Shown: positions 1-12,239 of the stretch, piece after piece | Layout: every line of letters starts with the position of its first letter | How positions within the stretch are numbered: the first letter of the stretch is position 1 | NCBI RefSeq assembly: GCF_025837095.1 | Contig: NZ_CP107551.1 | Span: forward strand, 1,904,352 to 1,968,351 | Source: Rhodococcus sp. Z13 | GTDB taxonomy: Bacteria; Actinomycetota; Actinomycetes; Mycobacteriales; Mycobacteriaceae | Length of the DNA stretch: 64,000 nt | Direction: 5' to 3' | Translations under genes and position numbers: made by a program | The notes under the pieces: model-generated | What the model was told of the DNA's origin: nothing | Databases searched by the model: none | The model's input: only the letters and a program-made list of their open reading frames with translations

Positions 1-221
1 GCACCAATCCCACCTTCGACGGCCGCAAGCGCACCGTCGAGGCGTTCGTGCTCGACGAGAAGGCCGACCTGTACGGGCAGCACGTGGCCGTCGACTTCGT
101 CGCACGGCTGCGCGGCATGGAGAAGTTCGACTCGGTCGAGGCACTCGTCTCCGCGATGCACCGCGACGCCGACCGCGCGCGGGACGTGCTCGTCGGCGCG
201 GAGGAGCGCGAGGCCGAGTGA
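1..221 (+). CDS. ribF: Bifunctional riboflavin kinase/FAD synthetase, C-terminal end (partial)
   Basis: The window opens inside this gene; the last 72 codons are visible, in the frame of base 3. RibF phosphorylates riboflavin to FMN and adenylates FMN to FAD in the cytoplasm. The visible part belongs to the C-terminal riboflavin kinase domain: TNPTF, then RTVEAFVLD, followed by an LYG and VDFVARLRGMEKF stretch typical of the family's last strands and helix. The following gene is rpsO, the same order as Rv2786c-rpsO in M. tuberculosis. The N-terminal FAD synthetase domain lies outside the window. Identification rests on this motif plus synteny. Confidence 0.88.
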   Translation, partial: TNPTFDGRKRTVEAFVLDEKADLYGQHVAVDFVARLRGMEKFDSVEALVSAMHRDADRARDVLVGAEEREAE

Positions 222-243
222 GAATCCCGCTCCGGTCCTCTGG

Positions 244-249
244 TAGGCT
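244..249 (+). promoter_or_regulatory. Possible -10 box for rpsO
   Basis: TAGGCT fits the actinobacterial TANNNT -10 pattern and lies between ribF and rpsO. Transcription would start near 256 and give a leader of about 90 nt. No convincing -35 hexamer is seen at the right distance, so this is a weak call. Confidence 0.35.
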
Positions 250-345
250 GGAGCGTCGGTGCGTGCTGCGGTTCGCGGTGGCCGCACCGGACGGACCCCG
301 GTCCGTCTTCCATCACGCGGACGTCAGTTGTACAGGAGTACCCCA

Positions 346-615
346 GTGGCTCTGACCACCGAACAGAAGAAGCAGATCCTCGGCGAGTACGGTCTCCACG
401 AGACCGACACCGGTTCCCCCGAGGCGCAGGTGGCCCTGCTCACCAAGCGCATCGTGGACCTCACCGAGCACCTGAAGCAGCACAAGCACGACCACCACTC
501 CCGCCGCGGCCTGCTGCTGCTGGTCGGTCGTCGTCGCCGGCTGCTGAAGTACGTCGAGAAGGTCGACGTCGAGCGTTACCGCTCGCTCATCCAGCGTCTG
601 GGTCTGCGTCGCTGA
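346..615 (+). CDS. rpsO: 30S ribosomal protein S15
   Basis: S15 is a primary 16S rRNA-binding protein of the small subunit. It binds the central domain and takes part in an intersubunit bridge. The 89-residue product matches the family length. It has the conserved core ETDTGSPE, then [12 protein letters not shown] and the terminal [14 protein letters not shown] chose the GTG at 346 because ACAGGAG lies 7 nt upstream (about 332-338). The upstream in-frame extension is arginine-rich and unlike S15. The gene is followed by a strong hairpin at 658-705 that separates it from pnp. In many bacteria S15 and PNPase are cotranscribed. Confidence 0.97.
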   Translation: MALTTEQKKQILGEYGLHETDTGSPEAQVALLTKRIVDLTEHLKQHKHDHHSRRGLLLLVGRRRRLLKYVEKVDVERYRSLIQRLGLRR

Positions 616-657
616 CACCGACGGGACGAGATTCGATCTGCATTCGCTGATCTTCAT

Positions 658-686
658 CCGACAGCCAACGGGGTACCCACTACACT
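658..686 (+). promoter_or_regulatory. Candidate pnp promoter embedded in the rpsO terminator
   Basis: CCGACA (658-663) resembles the last four bases of TTGACA. It is separated by exactly 17 bp from TACACT (681-686), which fits TANNNT. Transcription would start near 693, inside or just after the 3' arm of the hairpin. The pnp leader would then be about 250 nt. The rest of 616-942, the only gap over 300 bases in the window, holds no plausible gene. It has one short hairpin, ACCGAC/GTCGGT near 767-781. Confidence 0.5.
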
Positions 687-710
687 GGGCCTCGTTGGCT
701 GTCGGCTTTT
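658..710 (+). terminator. rpsO-pnp intergenic hairpin (intrinsic terminator)
   Basis: A perfect 13-bp inverted repeat pairs 658-670 (CCGACAGCCAACG) with 693-705 (CGTTGGCTGTCGG) around a 22-nt loop. CTTTT follows. This has the form of a rho-independent terminator for rpsO, or of an attenuator or processing stem ahead of pnp. The loop contains a promoter-like -10 box, described separately. Confidence 0.75.
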
Positions 711-942
711 GCGCCGGCTCGGCCGGCGACTCCCATCGCCTACGCAGGCGATGAATCCGTATGCACCGACGGTGTCGGTCCTCGGTAGTGACCTTCCGGT
801 CCCGTCGGGTGTTTCGTTCCCGCTTCCGCCGGAGGGTTTCGATCGACGACCGCCTCCGTGAGTCGGTGCGCAGCCGTGGCCACGGGGGTCGCGGCGCCCA
901 CGCGGGTACGGCGAAGACGAAGAGGGAAGAGAAAACACACAG

Positions 943-3219
943 ATGACAAGCACTACCGCAGTCGAGATCGACGAAGGGGTCTTCGAGACCACCGCGACGC
1001 TCGACAACGGTGCCTTCGGCACCCGCACGATCCGTTTCGAGACCGGCCGCCTCGCGCGCCAGGCCGCCGGTTCGGTCGTCGCCTATCTCGACGACGAGAC
1101 CATGCTGCTGTCGGCCACCAGCGCCTCGAAGCAGCCCAAGGACCAGTTCGACTTCTTCCCGCTCACGGTGGACGTCGAAGAGCGCATGTACGCGGCGGGC
1201 CGAATCCCCGGCTCGTTCTTCCGTCGCGAGGGCCGTCCCTCCACCGACGCGATCCTGACCTGCCGTCTGATCGACCGGCCGCTGCGTCCGTCCTTCGTCG
1301 ACGGCCTGCGCAACGAGATCCAGGTCGTGGTCACGGTCCTGAGCCTGAACCCGAACGACCTCTACGACGTCGTCGCGATCAACGCCGCCTCGGCGTCCAC
1401 GCAGATCGCCGGCCTGCCCTTCTCCGGCCCGGTCGGTGGCGTGCGTGTCGCGCTCATCGTCTCGGACGAGAACAAGTCGGGCCAGTGGGTCGCGTTCCCG
1501 ACCGTCGAGCAGCTCGAGAACGCCGTCTTCGACATGGTCGTCGCCGGCCGTATCGTCGCCGGTGGCGACAACCCGGACACCGCCGACGTCGCGATCATGA
1601 TGGTCGAGGCCGAGGCCACCGAGAACGTCATCGCCCTCGTCGAGGGTGGCGCCCAGGCGCCGACCGAGGCCGTGGTGGCCGAGGGTCTCGAGGCCGCGAA
1701 GCCGTTCATCGCCCGCCTGTGCATCGCGCAGCAGCAGCTCGCCGCCGCGGCCGCGAAGCCCACCGGTGAGTTCCCGCTGTTCCCGGCCTACCAGGACGAC
1801 GTCTACGCCGCTGTCGAGGCCGCCGCCGCCGACAAGCTCGCCGAGGCGCTGACCATCGCCGGCAAGCAGGAGCGCGACGACCGCACCGACGAGATCAAGC
1901 TCGAGGTGCTCGAGCAGGTCGCCCCGAACTTCGAGGGCCGCGAGAAGGAGATCGGCGCGGCGTTCCGCTCGCTGACCAAGAAGCTCGTGCGCCAGCGCAT
2001 CCTGCGCGACCAGTTCCGCATCGACGGCCGCGGTGTCACCGACATTCGTGCCCTGTCGGCGGAGGTCGCCGTGGTGCCGCGCGCCCACGGTTCGGCGCTG
2101 TTCGAACGCGGCGAGACCCAGATCATGGGTGTCACCACGCTCGACATGGTGAAGATGGCGCAGCAGGTCGACTCGCTCGGTCCCGAGACCAGCAAGCGCT
2201 ACATGCACCACTACAACTTCCCGCCGTACTCCACCGGTGAGACCGGCCGCGTCGGCTCGCCGAAGCGTCGCGAGATCGGCCATGGCGCCCTCGCCGAGCG
2301 CGCGCTCGTCCCGGTTCTGCCGAGCCAGGAGGAGTTCCCCTACGCGATCCGTCAGGTCTCCGAGGCCCTCGGCTCGAACGGCTCGACCTCGATGGGCTCG
2401 GTGTGCGCCTCGACCCTGTCGATGCTCAACGCCGGTGTGCCGCTGAAGGCTCCGGTCGCCGGTATCGCCATGGGCCTGGTCTCCGACGAGGTCGAACTCG
2501 AGGACGGCACCCGCGAGACCCGCTACGTCGCCCTCACCGACATCCTCGGTGCCGAGGACGCCTTCGGCGACATGGACTTCAAGGTCGCCGGCACCAAGGA
2601 CTTCGTGACGGCTCTGCAGCTCGACACCAAGCTCGACGGCATCCCCTCGCAGGTGCTCGCCGGTGCGCTGTCGCAGGCCCACGACGCCCGCGTCACGATC
2701 CTCGAGGTCATGGCCGAGGCCATCGACGCACCCGACGAGATGAGCGAGTACGCCCCGCGCATCACGACGATCAAGGTGCCCGTCGACAAGATCGGTGAGG
2801 TCATCGGCCCCAAGGGCAAGATGATCAACTCGATCACCGAGGAGACCGGCGCCAACATCTCGATCGAGGACGACGGCACGGTCTACGTCGGTGCTGCGGA
2901 CGGCCCGTCCGCCCAGGCCGCGATCGACAAGATCAACGCCATCGCCAACCCGCAGCTGCCTAAGGTCGGCGAGCGGTTCCTCGGAACCGTCGTCAAGACC
3001 ACCGCCTTCGGTGCCTTCGTCTCGCTCCTGCCGGGGCGCGACGGCCTGGTGCACATCAGCAAGCTGGGCAACGGCAAGCGCATCGCCAAGGTCGAGGACG
3101 TCGTGAACGTCGGCTCGAAGATCCGCGTCGAGATCGCCGACATCGACAACCGCGGCAAGATCAGCCTCGTGCCCGTCGAGGACGACGCACCCGAGGCCGG
3201 CGAGAACGCCGAATCCTGA
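943..3219 (+). CDS. pnp: Polyribonucleotide nucleotidyltransferase (PNPase / GpsI)
   Basis: PNPase degrades RNA 3' to 5' by phosphorolysis; in actinobacteria it is also the enzyme historically called guanosine pentaphosphate synthetase I. The 758 residues show two RNase PH-like domains joined by a helical region (first about 20-250, second about 350-590), then a KH domain with the [12 protein letters not shown] loop, then an S1 domain beginning near [18 protein letters not shown]. The tail is acidic. The ATG at 943 follows a purine-rich AGAGGGAAGAG stretch. The leader is long and contains a hairpin, consistent with autoregulation as in other bacteria, but that is inference. Two hairpins follow the stop codon. 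Confidence 0.97.
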   Translation: MTSTTAVEIDEGVFETTATLDNGAFGTRTIRFETGRLARQAAGSVVAYLDDETMLLSATSASKQPKDQFDFFPLTVDVEERMYAAGRIPGSFFRREGRPSTDAILTCRLIDRPLRPSFVDGLRNEIQVVVTVLSLNPNDLYDVVAINAASASTQIAGLPFSGPVGGVRVALIVSDENKSGQWVAFPTVEQLENAVFDMVVAGRIVAGGDNPDTADVAIMMVEAEATENVIALVEGGAQAPTEAVVAEGLEAAKPFIARLCIAQQQLAAAAAKPTGEFPLFPAYQDDVYAAVEAAAADKLAEALTIAGKQERDDRTDEIKLEVLEQVAPNFEGREKEIGAAFRSLTKKLVRQRILRDQFRIDGRGVTDIRALSAEVAVVPRAHGSALFERGETQIMGVTTLDMVKMAQQVDSLGPETSKRYMHHYNFPPYSTGETGRVGSPKRREIGHGALAERALVPVLPSQEEFPYAIRQVSEALGSNGSTSMGSVCASTLSMLNAGVPLKAPVAGIAMGLVSDEVELEDGTRETRYVALTDILGAEDAFGDMDFKVAGTKDFVTALQLDTKLDGIPSQVLAGALSQAHDARVTILEVMAEAIDAPDEMSEYAPRITTIKVPVDKIGEVIGPKGKMINSITEETGANISIEDDGTVYVGAADGPSAQAAIDKINAIANPQLPKVGERFLGTVVKTTAFGAFVSLLPGRDGLVHISKLGNGKRIAKVEDVVNVGSKIRVEIADIDNRGKISLVPVEDDAPEAGENAES

Positions 3220-3229
3220 TCGCCTCTTC

Positions 3230-3251
3230 CCCCGGCCGGTGACGGCCGGGG
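3230..3251 (+). terminator. GC-rich hairpin after pnp
   Basis: CCCCGGCCG (3230-3238) pairs with CGGCCGGGG (3243-3251) around a GTGA loop, ten bases after the pnp stop codon. There is no U tract. It is the first of two stacked hairpins. Confidence 0.6.
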
Positions 3252-3264
3252 AACGGTGGACCCA

Positions 3265-3299
3265 CCCGTGGGGCCCGGCATCGTGCCGGGCCCCACGGG
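3265..3299 (+). terminator. Strong hairpin terminator after pnp
   Basis: A perfect 16-bp inverted repeat joins 3265-3280 to 3284-3299 with a 3-nt TCG loop. It begins CCCGTGGGGCCC. No U tract follows, which is common for actinobacterial terminators. With the hairpin at 3230-3251 it probably separates pnp from pepR. Confidence 0.7.
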
Positions 3300-3390
3300 C
3301 GTTCACGAGGTGTGAACAGGCGGAGCAGACCCCCGGGTGTACTGTGGACTGTTCCGCGCCCTCCGACCCGTCAGGACCATCGAAGACCCC

Positions 3391-6049
<2,659 letters not shown>

Positions 6050-6103
6050 CACGCCTACTCGTGGGGGTCTGCGCCGGTCGTGGGCCCGGTACCCTCTGCA
6101 GGT

Positions 6104-6613
6104 GTGACAGCCGAGGCCCCGACGTCCCCGCAGATGTCCGATGGTCCCGACGGGACCCGCACCCTCCTCGTCGTGCACCACACTCCGTCCCCACCGACCC
6201 GCGAGATCCTCGAGGCGGTGCTGGCGGGGGCGAACGACCCGGAGATCACCGGCGTCACGGTGCGAGCCGTACCGGCACTGGGGGCGACCGTGCCGGACGT
6301 GCTGGCCGCCGACGGCTACCTGTTCGGCACCACGGCCAACTTCGGGTACATGTCCGGTGCGCTCAAGCACTTCTTCGACACGGTCTACTATCCGTGCCTC
6401 GATGCCGTCGCGGGTCGTCCCTACGGCCTGTGGGTGCACGGCAACAACGACACCGCGGGCGCGGTCGCCTCGGTGCGCAAGCTCGTGGTGGGCCTCGGTC
6501 TGACCCAGGCCGCCGGGGACGTGGAGATCACCGGCCCGATCGATGCGGGTGTGCGGGAGCGGTGCTACGAACTCGGCGCGACGGTCGCGGTGACCGTCGC
6601 AGGCGAGCTGTAG
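6104..6613 (+). CDS. Flavodoxin-like / NAD(P)H-dependent FMN reductase-fold protein
   Basis: The product has 169 residues. LLVVHHTPSPPTREIL near the N-terminus is a flavodoxin-type first strand and phosphate-binding loop. FGTTANFGYMSGALKHFFDTVY matches the FMN isoalloxazine-binding loop and helix of WrbA/NADPH-dependent FMN reductase-like proteins (about residues 80-100). YGLWVHGNNDT resembles the third FMN loop. It may bind FMN in a redox role; the partner is unknown. GTG 6104 sits 8 nt after TACCCT (6090-6095), fitting a leaderless start. ATG 6134 is an alternative. It is convergent with the SRPBCC gene, with a tandem repeat between them. Confidence 0.82.
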   Translation: MTAEAPTSPQMSDGPDGTRTLLVVHHTPSPPTREILEAVLAGANDPEITGVTVRAVPALGATVPDVLAADGYLFGTTANFGYMSGALKHFFDTVYYPCLDAVAGRPYGLWVHGNNDTAGAVASVRKLVVGLGLTQAAGDVEITGPIDAGVRERCYELGATVAVTVAGEL

Positions 6614-6623
6614 CACCGCTCCC

Positions 6624-6710
6624 CGCGATCAGAGGTGATTTCATCGCTCCGCGATCAGAGGTGATTTCATCGCTCCGCGATCAGAGGTGATTTCATCGCT
6701 CCGCGATCAG
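6624..6710. repeat. 26-bp tandem repeat, three full copies plus a partial copy
   Basis: Units begin with CGCGATCAGAGG at 6624, 6650 and 6676, exactly 26 bp apart. A fourth partial unit starts at 6702. The partial copy contains the stop codon of the minus-strand SRPBCC gene (6707-6709), so the array looks like repeated duplication of that gene's end. Each unit has a short inverted repeat, GCGAT...ATCGC. The array fills the gap between two convergent genes and could act as serial weak terminator hairpins. Copy number is likely to vary between strains. Confidence 0.9.
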
Positions 6711-7147
6711 CGGTAATTCTTCTCCGTGAAGCTCTTCAGGCCCTTGCCGGCGATGTCGAGGGCCATCTTCTCGGCGCGGCGCACGAGGAAGCCGGGGATC
6801 GGGATCTTCGGGTCGATGGTGAGCGCGAACTCCACCGCGGTGCCCGAACCCTTCGGGGTGAGCGTGTAGGCGCCGTCCTGCTGGCGCTGCTGGCTGCTCT
6901 CCACGAGCGTCCACGACATGGATTCGTCGCCGTTCCAGGTGTAGTCGACGACCTGCTCGTCGGTGATGCCGACGATGGAGACGGTCATCCGCACGCGGTG
7001 CGGGCGGCCGTCGGGGTGCGTGGACTCGATGGTGACGGACTTGTGGGTGGGCGACCATTCCGGCAGGCGGTCGACCGCGGCGATCGCTGCCATCACCTGC
7101 TCCGGGGTTGCGTCGATCTCGAAACTCCGGGTACTGCTGACCGCCAT
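6707..7147 (-). CDS. SRPBCC family protein (polyketide cyclase/dehydrase-like)
   Basis: A 146-residue START/Bet v1-like fold protein. The N-terminus SRSFEIDATPEQVMAAI followed by VDRLPEWSP is the usual opening of the SRPBCC family. A later YTWNGDESMSW strand and a C-terminal helix (about 118-142, including RRAEKMALDIAGKGLKSF) close the hydrophobic pocket. Such proteins bind lipids or polyketides; no ligand can be named here. ATG 7147 is preceded on the minus strand by an AGACGGAGGTCAC ribosome-binding site. The 3' end runs into the 26-bp tandem array. It lies downstream of the ribbon-helix-helix gene on the same strand. Confidence 0.88.
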   Translation of the reverse strand: MAVSSTRSFEIDATPEQVMAAIAAVDRLPEWSPTHKSVTIESTHPDGRPHRVRMTVSIVGITDEQVVDYTWNGDESMSWTLVESSQQRQQDGAYTLTPKGSGTAVEFALTIDPKIPIPGFLVRRAEKMALDIAGKGLKSFTEKNYR

Positions 7148-7201
7148 GTGACCTCCGTCTCTCGTGGGTGTGCGACGGCGCTCTATCCCGCGATGGCCGA
7201 A

Positions 7202-7804
7202 TCAGGCGTCGTCGTGTCCGGTCGTGTCGTCGGGGCCGGTGGGGTCCTGGGGGCCGGGTGTGCCGGTGGATCCCGTGTCCGTGGTGCCGGTCCCGGGAGC
7301 CTCGGATTCGGCCGGGGAGGGGGAGGTGGACTTCGTCCAGCCCGACTGGCGGCGCCACTCGTCGGCGCGTCGCTGGTAACGCATCTGCTCGCGGAGCGCG
7401 CCCTGTACCGCCTGGGCCACCCACGAGTTGAGGGACAGCCCGCTCTGGGCCGCGGCCTCCTCGGCCTTGCTCTTGATCTGCTCGACGAGCCGCAGGGTCA
7501 CACGGCTGATGTCGCCGGTCATCTCCTCGAACGTCGGGACCGGGTCCTCGTGCGGGGGAGTGGCCTCCTCGTGCACCGCGACCACCGCGTCCGTGCCGTC
7601 GAGTCGCACCGACACCGTCCGGTCGCCGAGTTCCTCGGTGATCTCGTTCGCCATGTCCGACAACGCGGCGAGTACCGCGAGGCGGGCCGGAGCGGCGATC
7701 GCCGTGGCCAGAGCGGCCGCGGTGCGGCGGGTCTGTTCGTCCCCGAGTTCCGCGGCGGCGATCACCGCCTCGGTGATGGCGGCGGTGTACTTGTCGATGT
7801 TCAT
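7202..7804 (-). CDS. Ribbon-helix-helix protein, HicB-antitoxin-like, without a visible toxin
   Basis: The product has 200 residues. The C-terminal third contains VTLRLVEQIKSKAEEAA followed by GLSLNSWVAQAVQGAL (about 105-145). That is the strand-helix-helix of the Arc/HicB ribbon-helix-helix DNA-binding family. The N-terminal 85 residues are alanine-rich and helical. The last 45 residues are a low-complexity Pro/Thr/Gly/Asp tail. No small HicA-like toxin gene adjoins it, so it is probably a stand-alone regulator rather than half of a toxin-antitoxin pair. ATG 7804 was chosen because family similarity starts there. Repeats just upstream could be its operator. Confidence 0.8.
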   Translation of the reverse strand: MNIDKYTAAITEAVIAAAELGDEQTRRTAAALATAIAAPARLAVLAALSDMANEITEELGDRTVSVRLDGTDAVVAVHEEATPPHEDPVPTFEEMTGDISRVTLRLVEQIKSKAEEAAAQSGLSLNSWVAQAVQGALREQMRYQRRADEWRRQSGWTKSTSPSPAESEAPGTGTTDTGSTGTPGPQDPTGPDDTTGHDDA

Positions 7805-7813
7805 GAAGTCAGT

Positions 7814-7858
7814 GTGACGCCATGAGTGATGCCACACAAGTGTCATCGTGACGCCATG
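7814..7858. promoter_or_regulatory. Putative operator with repeated GTGAYGCCA sites
   Basis: The 11-mer GTGACGCCATG occurs at 7814-7824 and 7848-7858. A related GTGATGCCA lies at 7826-7834. An imperfect inverted half, GTGTCATC, is at 7840-7847. The cluster sits between the divergent ribbon-helix-helix gene and thyX. Ribbon-helix-helix regulators usually bind such short repeats and repress their own gene, so autoregulation is a reasonable inference. Confidence 0.5.
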
Positions 7859-7922
7859 GACTACATGTGGGGGTCGGGCGCGTTACTGTGCGGGCACAGG
7901 CACGACAGGGGAGGAGACGACG

Positions 7923-8678
7923 ATGGCCCGACCGCCCGCCGAACCGGAGGTTCGGCTCATCGCCACGACCGAGTTCCATCCGCCCCGCGACGTCGACTGG
8001 GAGACCGACGCCGACGGCGGTGAGGCGCTCATCGAGTTCGCCGGCCGCGCCTGCTACCAGAGCTGGTCCAAACCCAACCCGCGGACCGCCACGAACGCCG
8101 GCTACCTGCGGCACCTGCTCACCGTCGGACATCTGTCGGTGCTCGAGCACGCCACCGCGACCTTCTACATCACCGGCATCTCCCGCTCGTGCACCCACGA
8201 ACTGATCCGCCACCGGCACTTCTCGTTCTCCCAGCTGTCGCAGCGTTTCGTGGCCGACGGGGACGTGCCGGTGGTGGTGCCGCCCGCGATCGAGGGCGAT
8301 CCCGGACTCGAGGAGCTGTTCCTCGCCGCCGCCGAACGCAGCCGCGAGGCCTACGTCGCGCTGCTGGCCGCCCTCGACGAGAAGCTCTCGCACCTGCCCG
8401 CGGGTCCGCTGCGCGCCAAGCAGGTTCGCGAGGCGGCCCGCGCGGTGCTGCCCAACGCCACCGAGACCCGCATCGTGGTGACGGGGAACTTCCGGTCCTG
8501 GCGGCACTTCGTGGCCATGCGCGCCACCGAACACGCCGACGTCGAGATCCGGCGACTGGCGGTCGAATGCGTCCGTCAGCTGGCGAAGGCCGCCCCGAAC
8601 GCGTTCTCGGACTTCACGATCAGCGCGTTGCCGGACGGCAGCGAGATCGCCGTGCCGGGCCTGGCGACCGATATCTGA
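7923..8678 (+). CDS. thyX: Flavin-dependent thymidylate synthase
   Basis: ThyX methylates dUMP to dTMP using methylenetetrahydrofolate, FAD and NADPH. The diagnostic motif [13 protein letters not shown] is at residues 96-108, matching RHRxxSxxxxSQR. The length of 251 residues is typical. ATG 7923 has the strong site AGGGGAGGAG 6 nt upstream; TACTGT at 7884-7889 is a plausible -10 box. dapA and rnj follow as in M. tuberculosis Rv2754c-Rv2752c. dapA has its own leaderless promoter, so the three genes need not be one transcript. Confidence 0.97.
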   Translation: MARPPAEPEVRLIATTEFHPPRDVDWETDADGGEALIEFAGRACYQSWSKPNPRTATNAGYLRHLLTVGHLSVLEHATATFYITGISRSCTHELIRHRHFSFSQLSQRFVADGDVPVVVPPAIEGDPGLEELFLAAAERSREAYVALLAALDEKLSHLPAGPLRAKQVREAARAVLPNATETRIVVTGNFRSWRHFVAMRATEHADVEIRRLAVECVRQLAKAAPNAFSDFTISALPDGSEIAVPGLATDI

Positions 8679-9643
<965 letters not shown>

Positions 9644-9644
<1 letters not shown>

Positions 9645-11452
9645 TGAGCCGCCCCTCGCGCGGCCGGGGCCGCGCCACCCGGAACGCCGGACCGCCCTCG
9701 TCGCGTCCGGCCCGCCGGGTCGTGCAGAACTCGGCTGCCACGCAGCGGCCCGACGCCCGCGTGGTGGATCCCACCGACCGGCTGGGTCCGCCGCCGAAGG
9801 CGCCGAAGAACGGCCTGCGTGTGGTCGCGCTCGGGGGCATCGGCGAGATCGGTCGCAACATGACCGTCTTCGAGCACCAGGGCCGGATCCTCATCGTCGA
9901 CTGCGGCGTGCTGTTCCCCGAGGACCAGCAGCCCGGCGTCGACCTGATCCTCCCCGACTTCCGGTACATCGAGGACCGGATGGACGACGTCGAGGCGATC
10001 GTCCTCACCCACGGTCACGAGGATCACATCGGCGCGGTGCCGTTCCTGCTGCGCCTGCGCCCCGACATCCCGGTCGTGGGTTCGAAGTTCACGCTCGCGC
10101 TGGTGGCGGCCAAGTGCCGCGAGCACCGGCAGCGCCCCAACCTCGTCGAGGTCGTCGAGGGGCAGACCACCGTGCACGGCCCGTTCGAGTGCGAGTACTT
10201 CGCCGTCAACCACTCGATCCCGGACGCGATCGCCGTGGCGATCCGCACCGCCGCCGGCGTCGCCCTGCACACCGGCGACATCAAGCTCGACCAGCTGCCG
10301 CTCGACAACCGGCTCACCGACCTCGCGGGCTTCTCCCGCCTCGGCGACGAGGGCGTCGACCTGTTCCTGGTCGACTCCACCAACGCGGAGGTCCCCGGCT
10401 TCGTCACGCCCGAACGCGAGATCGGCGGTGTCCTCGACACCGTCATCGGCAAGGCGAAGAACCGCGTCATCGTGGCGTCCTTCGCCAGCCACGTGCACCG
10501 CATCCAGCAGATCGTCGACGTCGCCGAGCGCCACAACCGGCGCGTGGCGTTCGTGGGCCGGTCCATGGTGCGAAACATGCAGATCGCGCAGGAACTCGGC
10601 TATCTCCGCGTGCCGGAGGGCCTCGAGGTCGACATCGACACCGCCGCGAACCTGCCCGACGACCGGATCGTGCTGGTCTCCACCGGTTCGCAGGGCGAGC
10701 CGCTGTCGGCGCTGTCGCGGATGGCCCGCGGGGAACACCGGCAGATCAACATCCGCGCCGACGACCTCGTCGTGCTCGCCTCCTCGCTCATCCCGGGCAA
10801 CGAGAACTCGGTGTTCGCCGTGGTCAACGGGCTCGCCAAGCGCGGCGCCAAGGTCGTGACCCAGCAGAACGCCAAGGTGCACGTCTCCGGGCACGCCTCT
10901 GCCGGTGAGCTGCTGTTCCTGTACAACGCGGTGCGTCCCACCAACGCGATGCCGGTGCACGGCGAGTGGCGGCACCTGCGCGCCAACGCCGCGCTGGCCG
11001 AATCCACCGGCGTGCCGAAGGACCGCATCGTGCTCGCGGAGGACGGCGTGGTCGTCGACATGGTCGACGGACTCGCCGAGATCGTGGGCCGGGTCCCGGT
11101 CGGTCACGTCTACGTCGACGGTCTGTCCGTCGGCGACGTGGGCGAGTCGACGCTGTCCGACCGCCTCGTCCTCGGTGAGGGCGGCTTCATCTCCATCTCG
11201 GTGGCGGTGGACGCCACCACCGGCCGGGCCGTGAGCACCCCGGAGGTCTCCGGACGCGGCTTCTCCGACGACCCGGAGGCGCTGAACGAGGCGGCACAGC
11301 TCGTCGACAAGGCGCTCAACGAGCTCGCCGCCGAGGGCGTGACCGAGACCCACCGCATCGCGCAGGGCATCCGCCGGGTCGTCGGCCGCTGGGTCGCGGA
11401 GACCTATCGCCGCCGCCCGATGATCGTGCCCACGGTGATCCCGGTCTCCTGA
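9644..11452 (+). CDS. rnj: Ribonuclease J
   Basis: RNase J combines endonuclease and 5'-3' exonuclease activity in RNA maturation and decay. The metallo-beta-lactamase signature THGHEDHIGA lies near residues 123-132. The beta-CASP domain follows, with FASHVHRIQQI, and later SGHASAGE. A C-terminal domain completes the 602 residues. The first 50 residues are a basic, arginine-rich extension not seen in Firmicutes RNase J. The ATG at 9644 overlaps the dapA stop by one base; a GTG at 9641 is the alternative. pnp in the same window is the other main decay enzyme. Confidence 0.95.
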
Positions 11453-11543
11453 CCCCGGTTGCGGCAACAGGGCGCGTCCCCTGCCGCACAAGTGGTGGGA
11501 GCGAACGATGGGCGTGCCGCCCGGCGCTCGTTAGAGTGGCGGA

Positions 11544-12170
11544 ATGAGCCTCGCCCGTAGCGAACGACACGCCCTCGTCCGCACCATGTCCGAGGTCGGA
11601 CCCGACGCACCCACCCTGTGCGGCGACTGGACGGTCCGGGACCTGGCCGCCCACCTGCTCGTCCGTGAGCGGCGCGTGGACGGCATGCCCGGCATCGTCG
11701 TCCCCGCCCTCGCCGGGCACACCGAGAAGCTGCGCAAGCAGGCCACGGACCGGCAGTGGGCGCACCTGCTCGCCGACCTCGACTCGGGTCCCCCGAAGTG
11801 GTCGCCGTTCTTCCTGGTCGACGCCGTCGCCAACGCGACCGAGATGTTCGTCCACCACGAGGACGTGCGCCGCGCGCGGCCGGGTTGGGAGCCGCGGACC
11901 CTGCCGAGTTCCGAACAGGACCAGCTCTGGCGGTTCGCCCGGATGATCGCCCGCACCGGCTACCGCGGCTGCGACCTCACCGTCGTCTTCGAACGCTCCG
12001 ACACGGGGGAGCAGGTCACCGTCCGCAAGCGCGGCCCGCGGACGGTGGTGCTGCGCGGCGAACCCGCCGAACTCCTCCTGCACGCCTTCGGTCGCGACGA
12101 GGTACGGCTCGACGTCGACGGCGAGGAGGCCTGGGTCGCCGAGTTGAACGCCTCCCAGCGGGGCGTGTGA
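11544..12170 (+). CDS. TIGR03085 family metal-binding protein (mycothiol maleylpyruvate isomerase-like fold)
   Basis: This 208-residue protein has the DinB-like/MDMPI N-terminal pattern: LCGDWTVRDLAAHLLVRERR near 32-51, then HHEDVRRARP near 107-116, with histidines that would bind a divalent metal. Proteins of the family are confined to actinobacteria and annotated as TIGR03085. A mycothiol-dependent role is likely for the fold but unproven for this group. ATG 11544 follows TAGAGT (11532-11537) by 6 nt, a leaderless pattern. It sits between rnj and ftsK. Confidence 0.85.
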   Translation: MSLARSERHALVRTMSEVGPDAPTLCGDWTVRDLAAHLLVRERRVDGMPGIVVPALAGHTEKLRKQATDRQWAHLLADLDSGPPKWSPFFLVDAVANATEMFVHHEDVRRARPGWEPRTLPSSEQDQLWRFARMIARTGYRGCDLTVVFERSDTGEQVTVRKRGPRTVVLRGEPAELLLHAFGRDEVRLDVDGEEAWVAELNASQRGV

Positions 12171-12239
12171 CCAGTGCCGCCGTGCGGTACCCGTGTTGCT
12201 GATGGTTCATGAGAGGTCCGGGCGGCTACCCTGACGGAT

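Noticed and set aside
6624-6710. CRISPR-like array
   Set aside because: The repeats are directly adjacent with no spacers, and no cas gene is nearby.
7202-7846. HicAB toxin-antitoxin system
   Set aside because: The ribbon-helix-helix protein is present, but no small HicA-like double-stranded-RNA-binding toxin occurs on either side.
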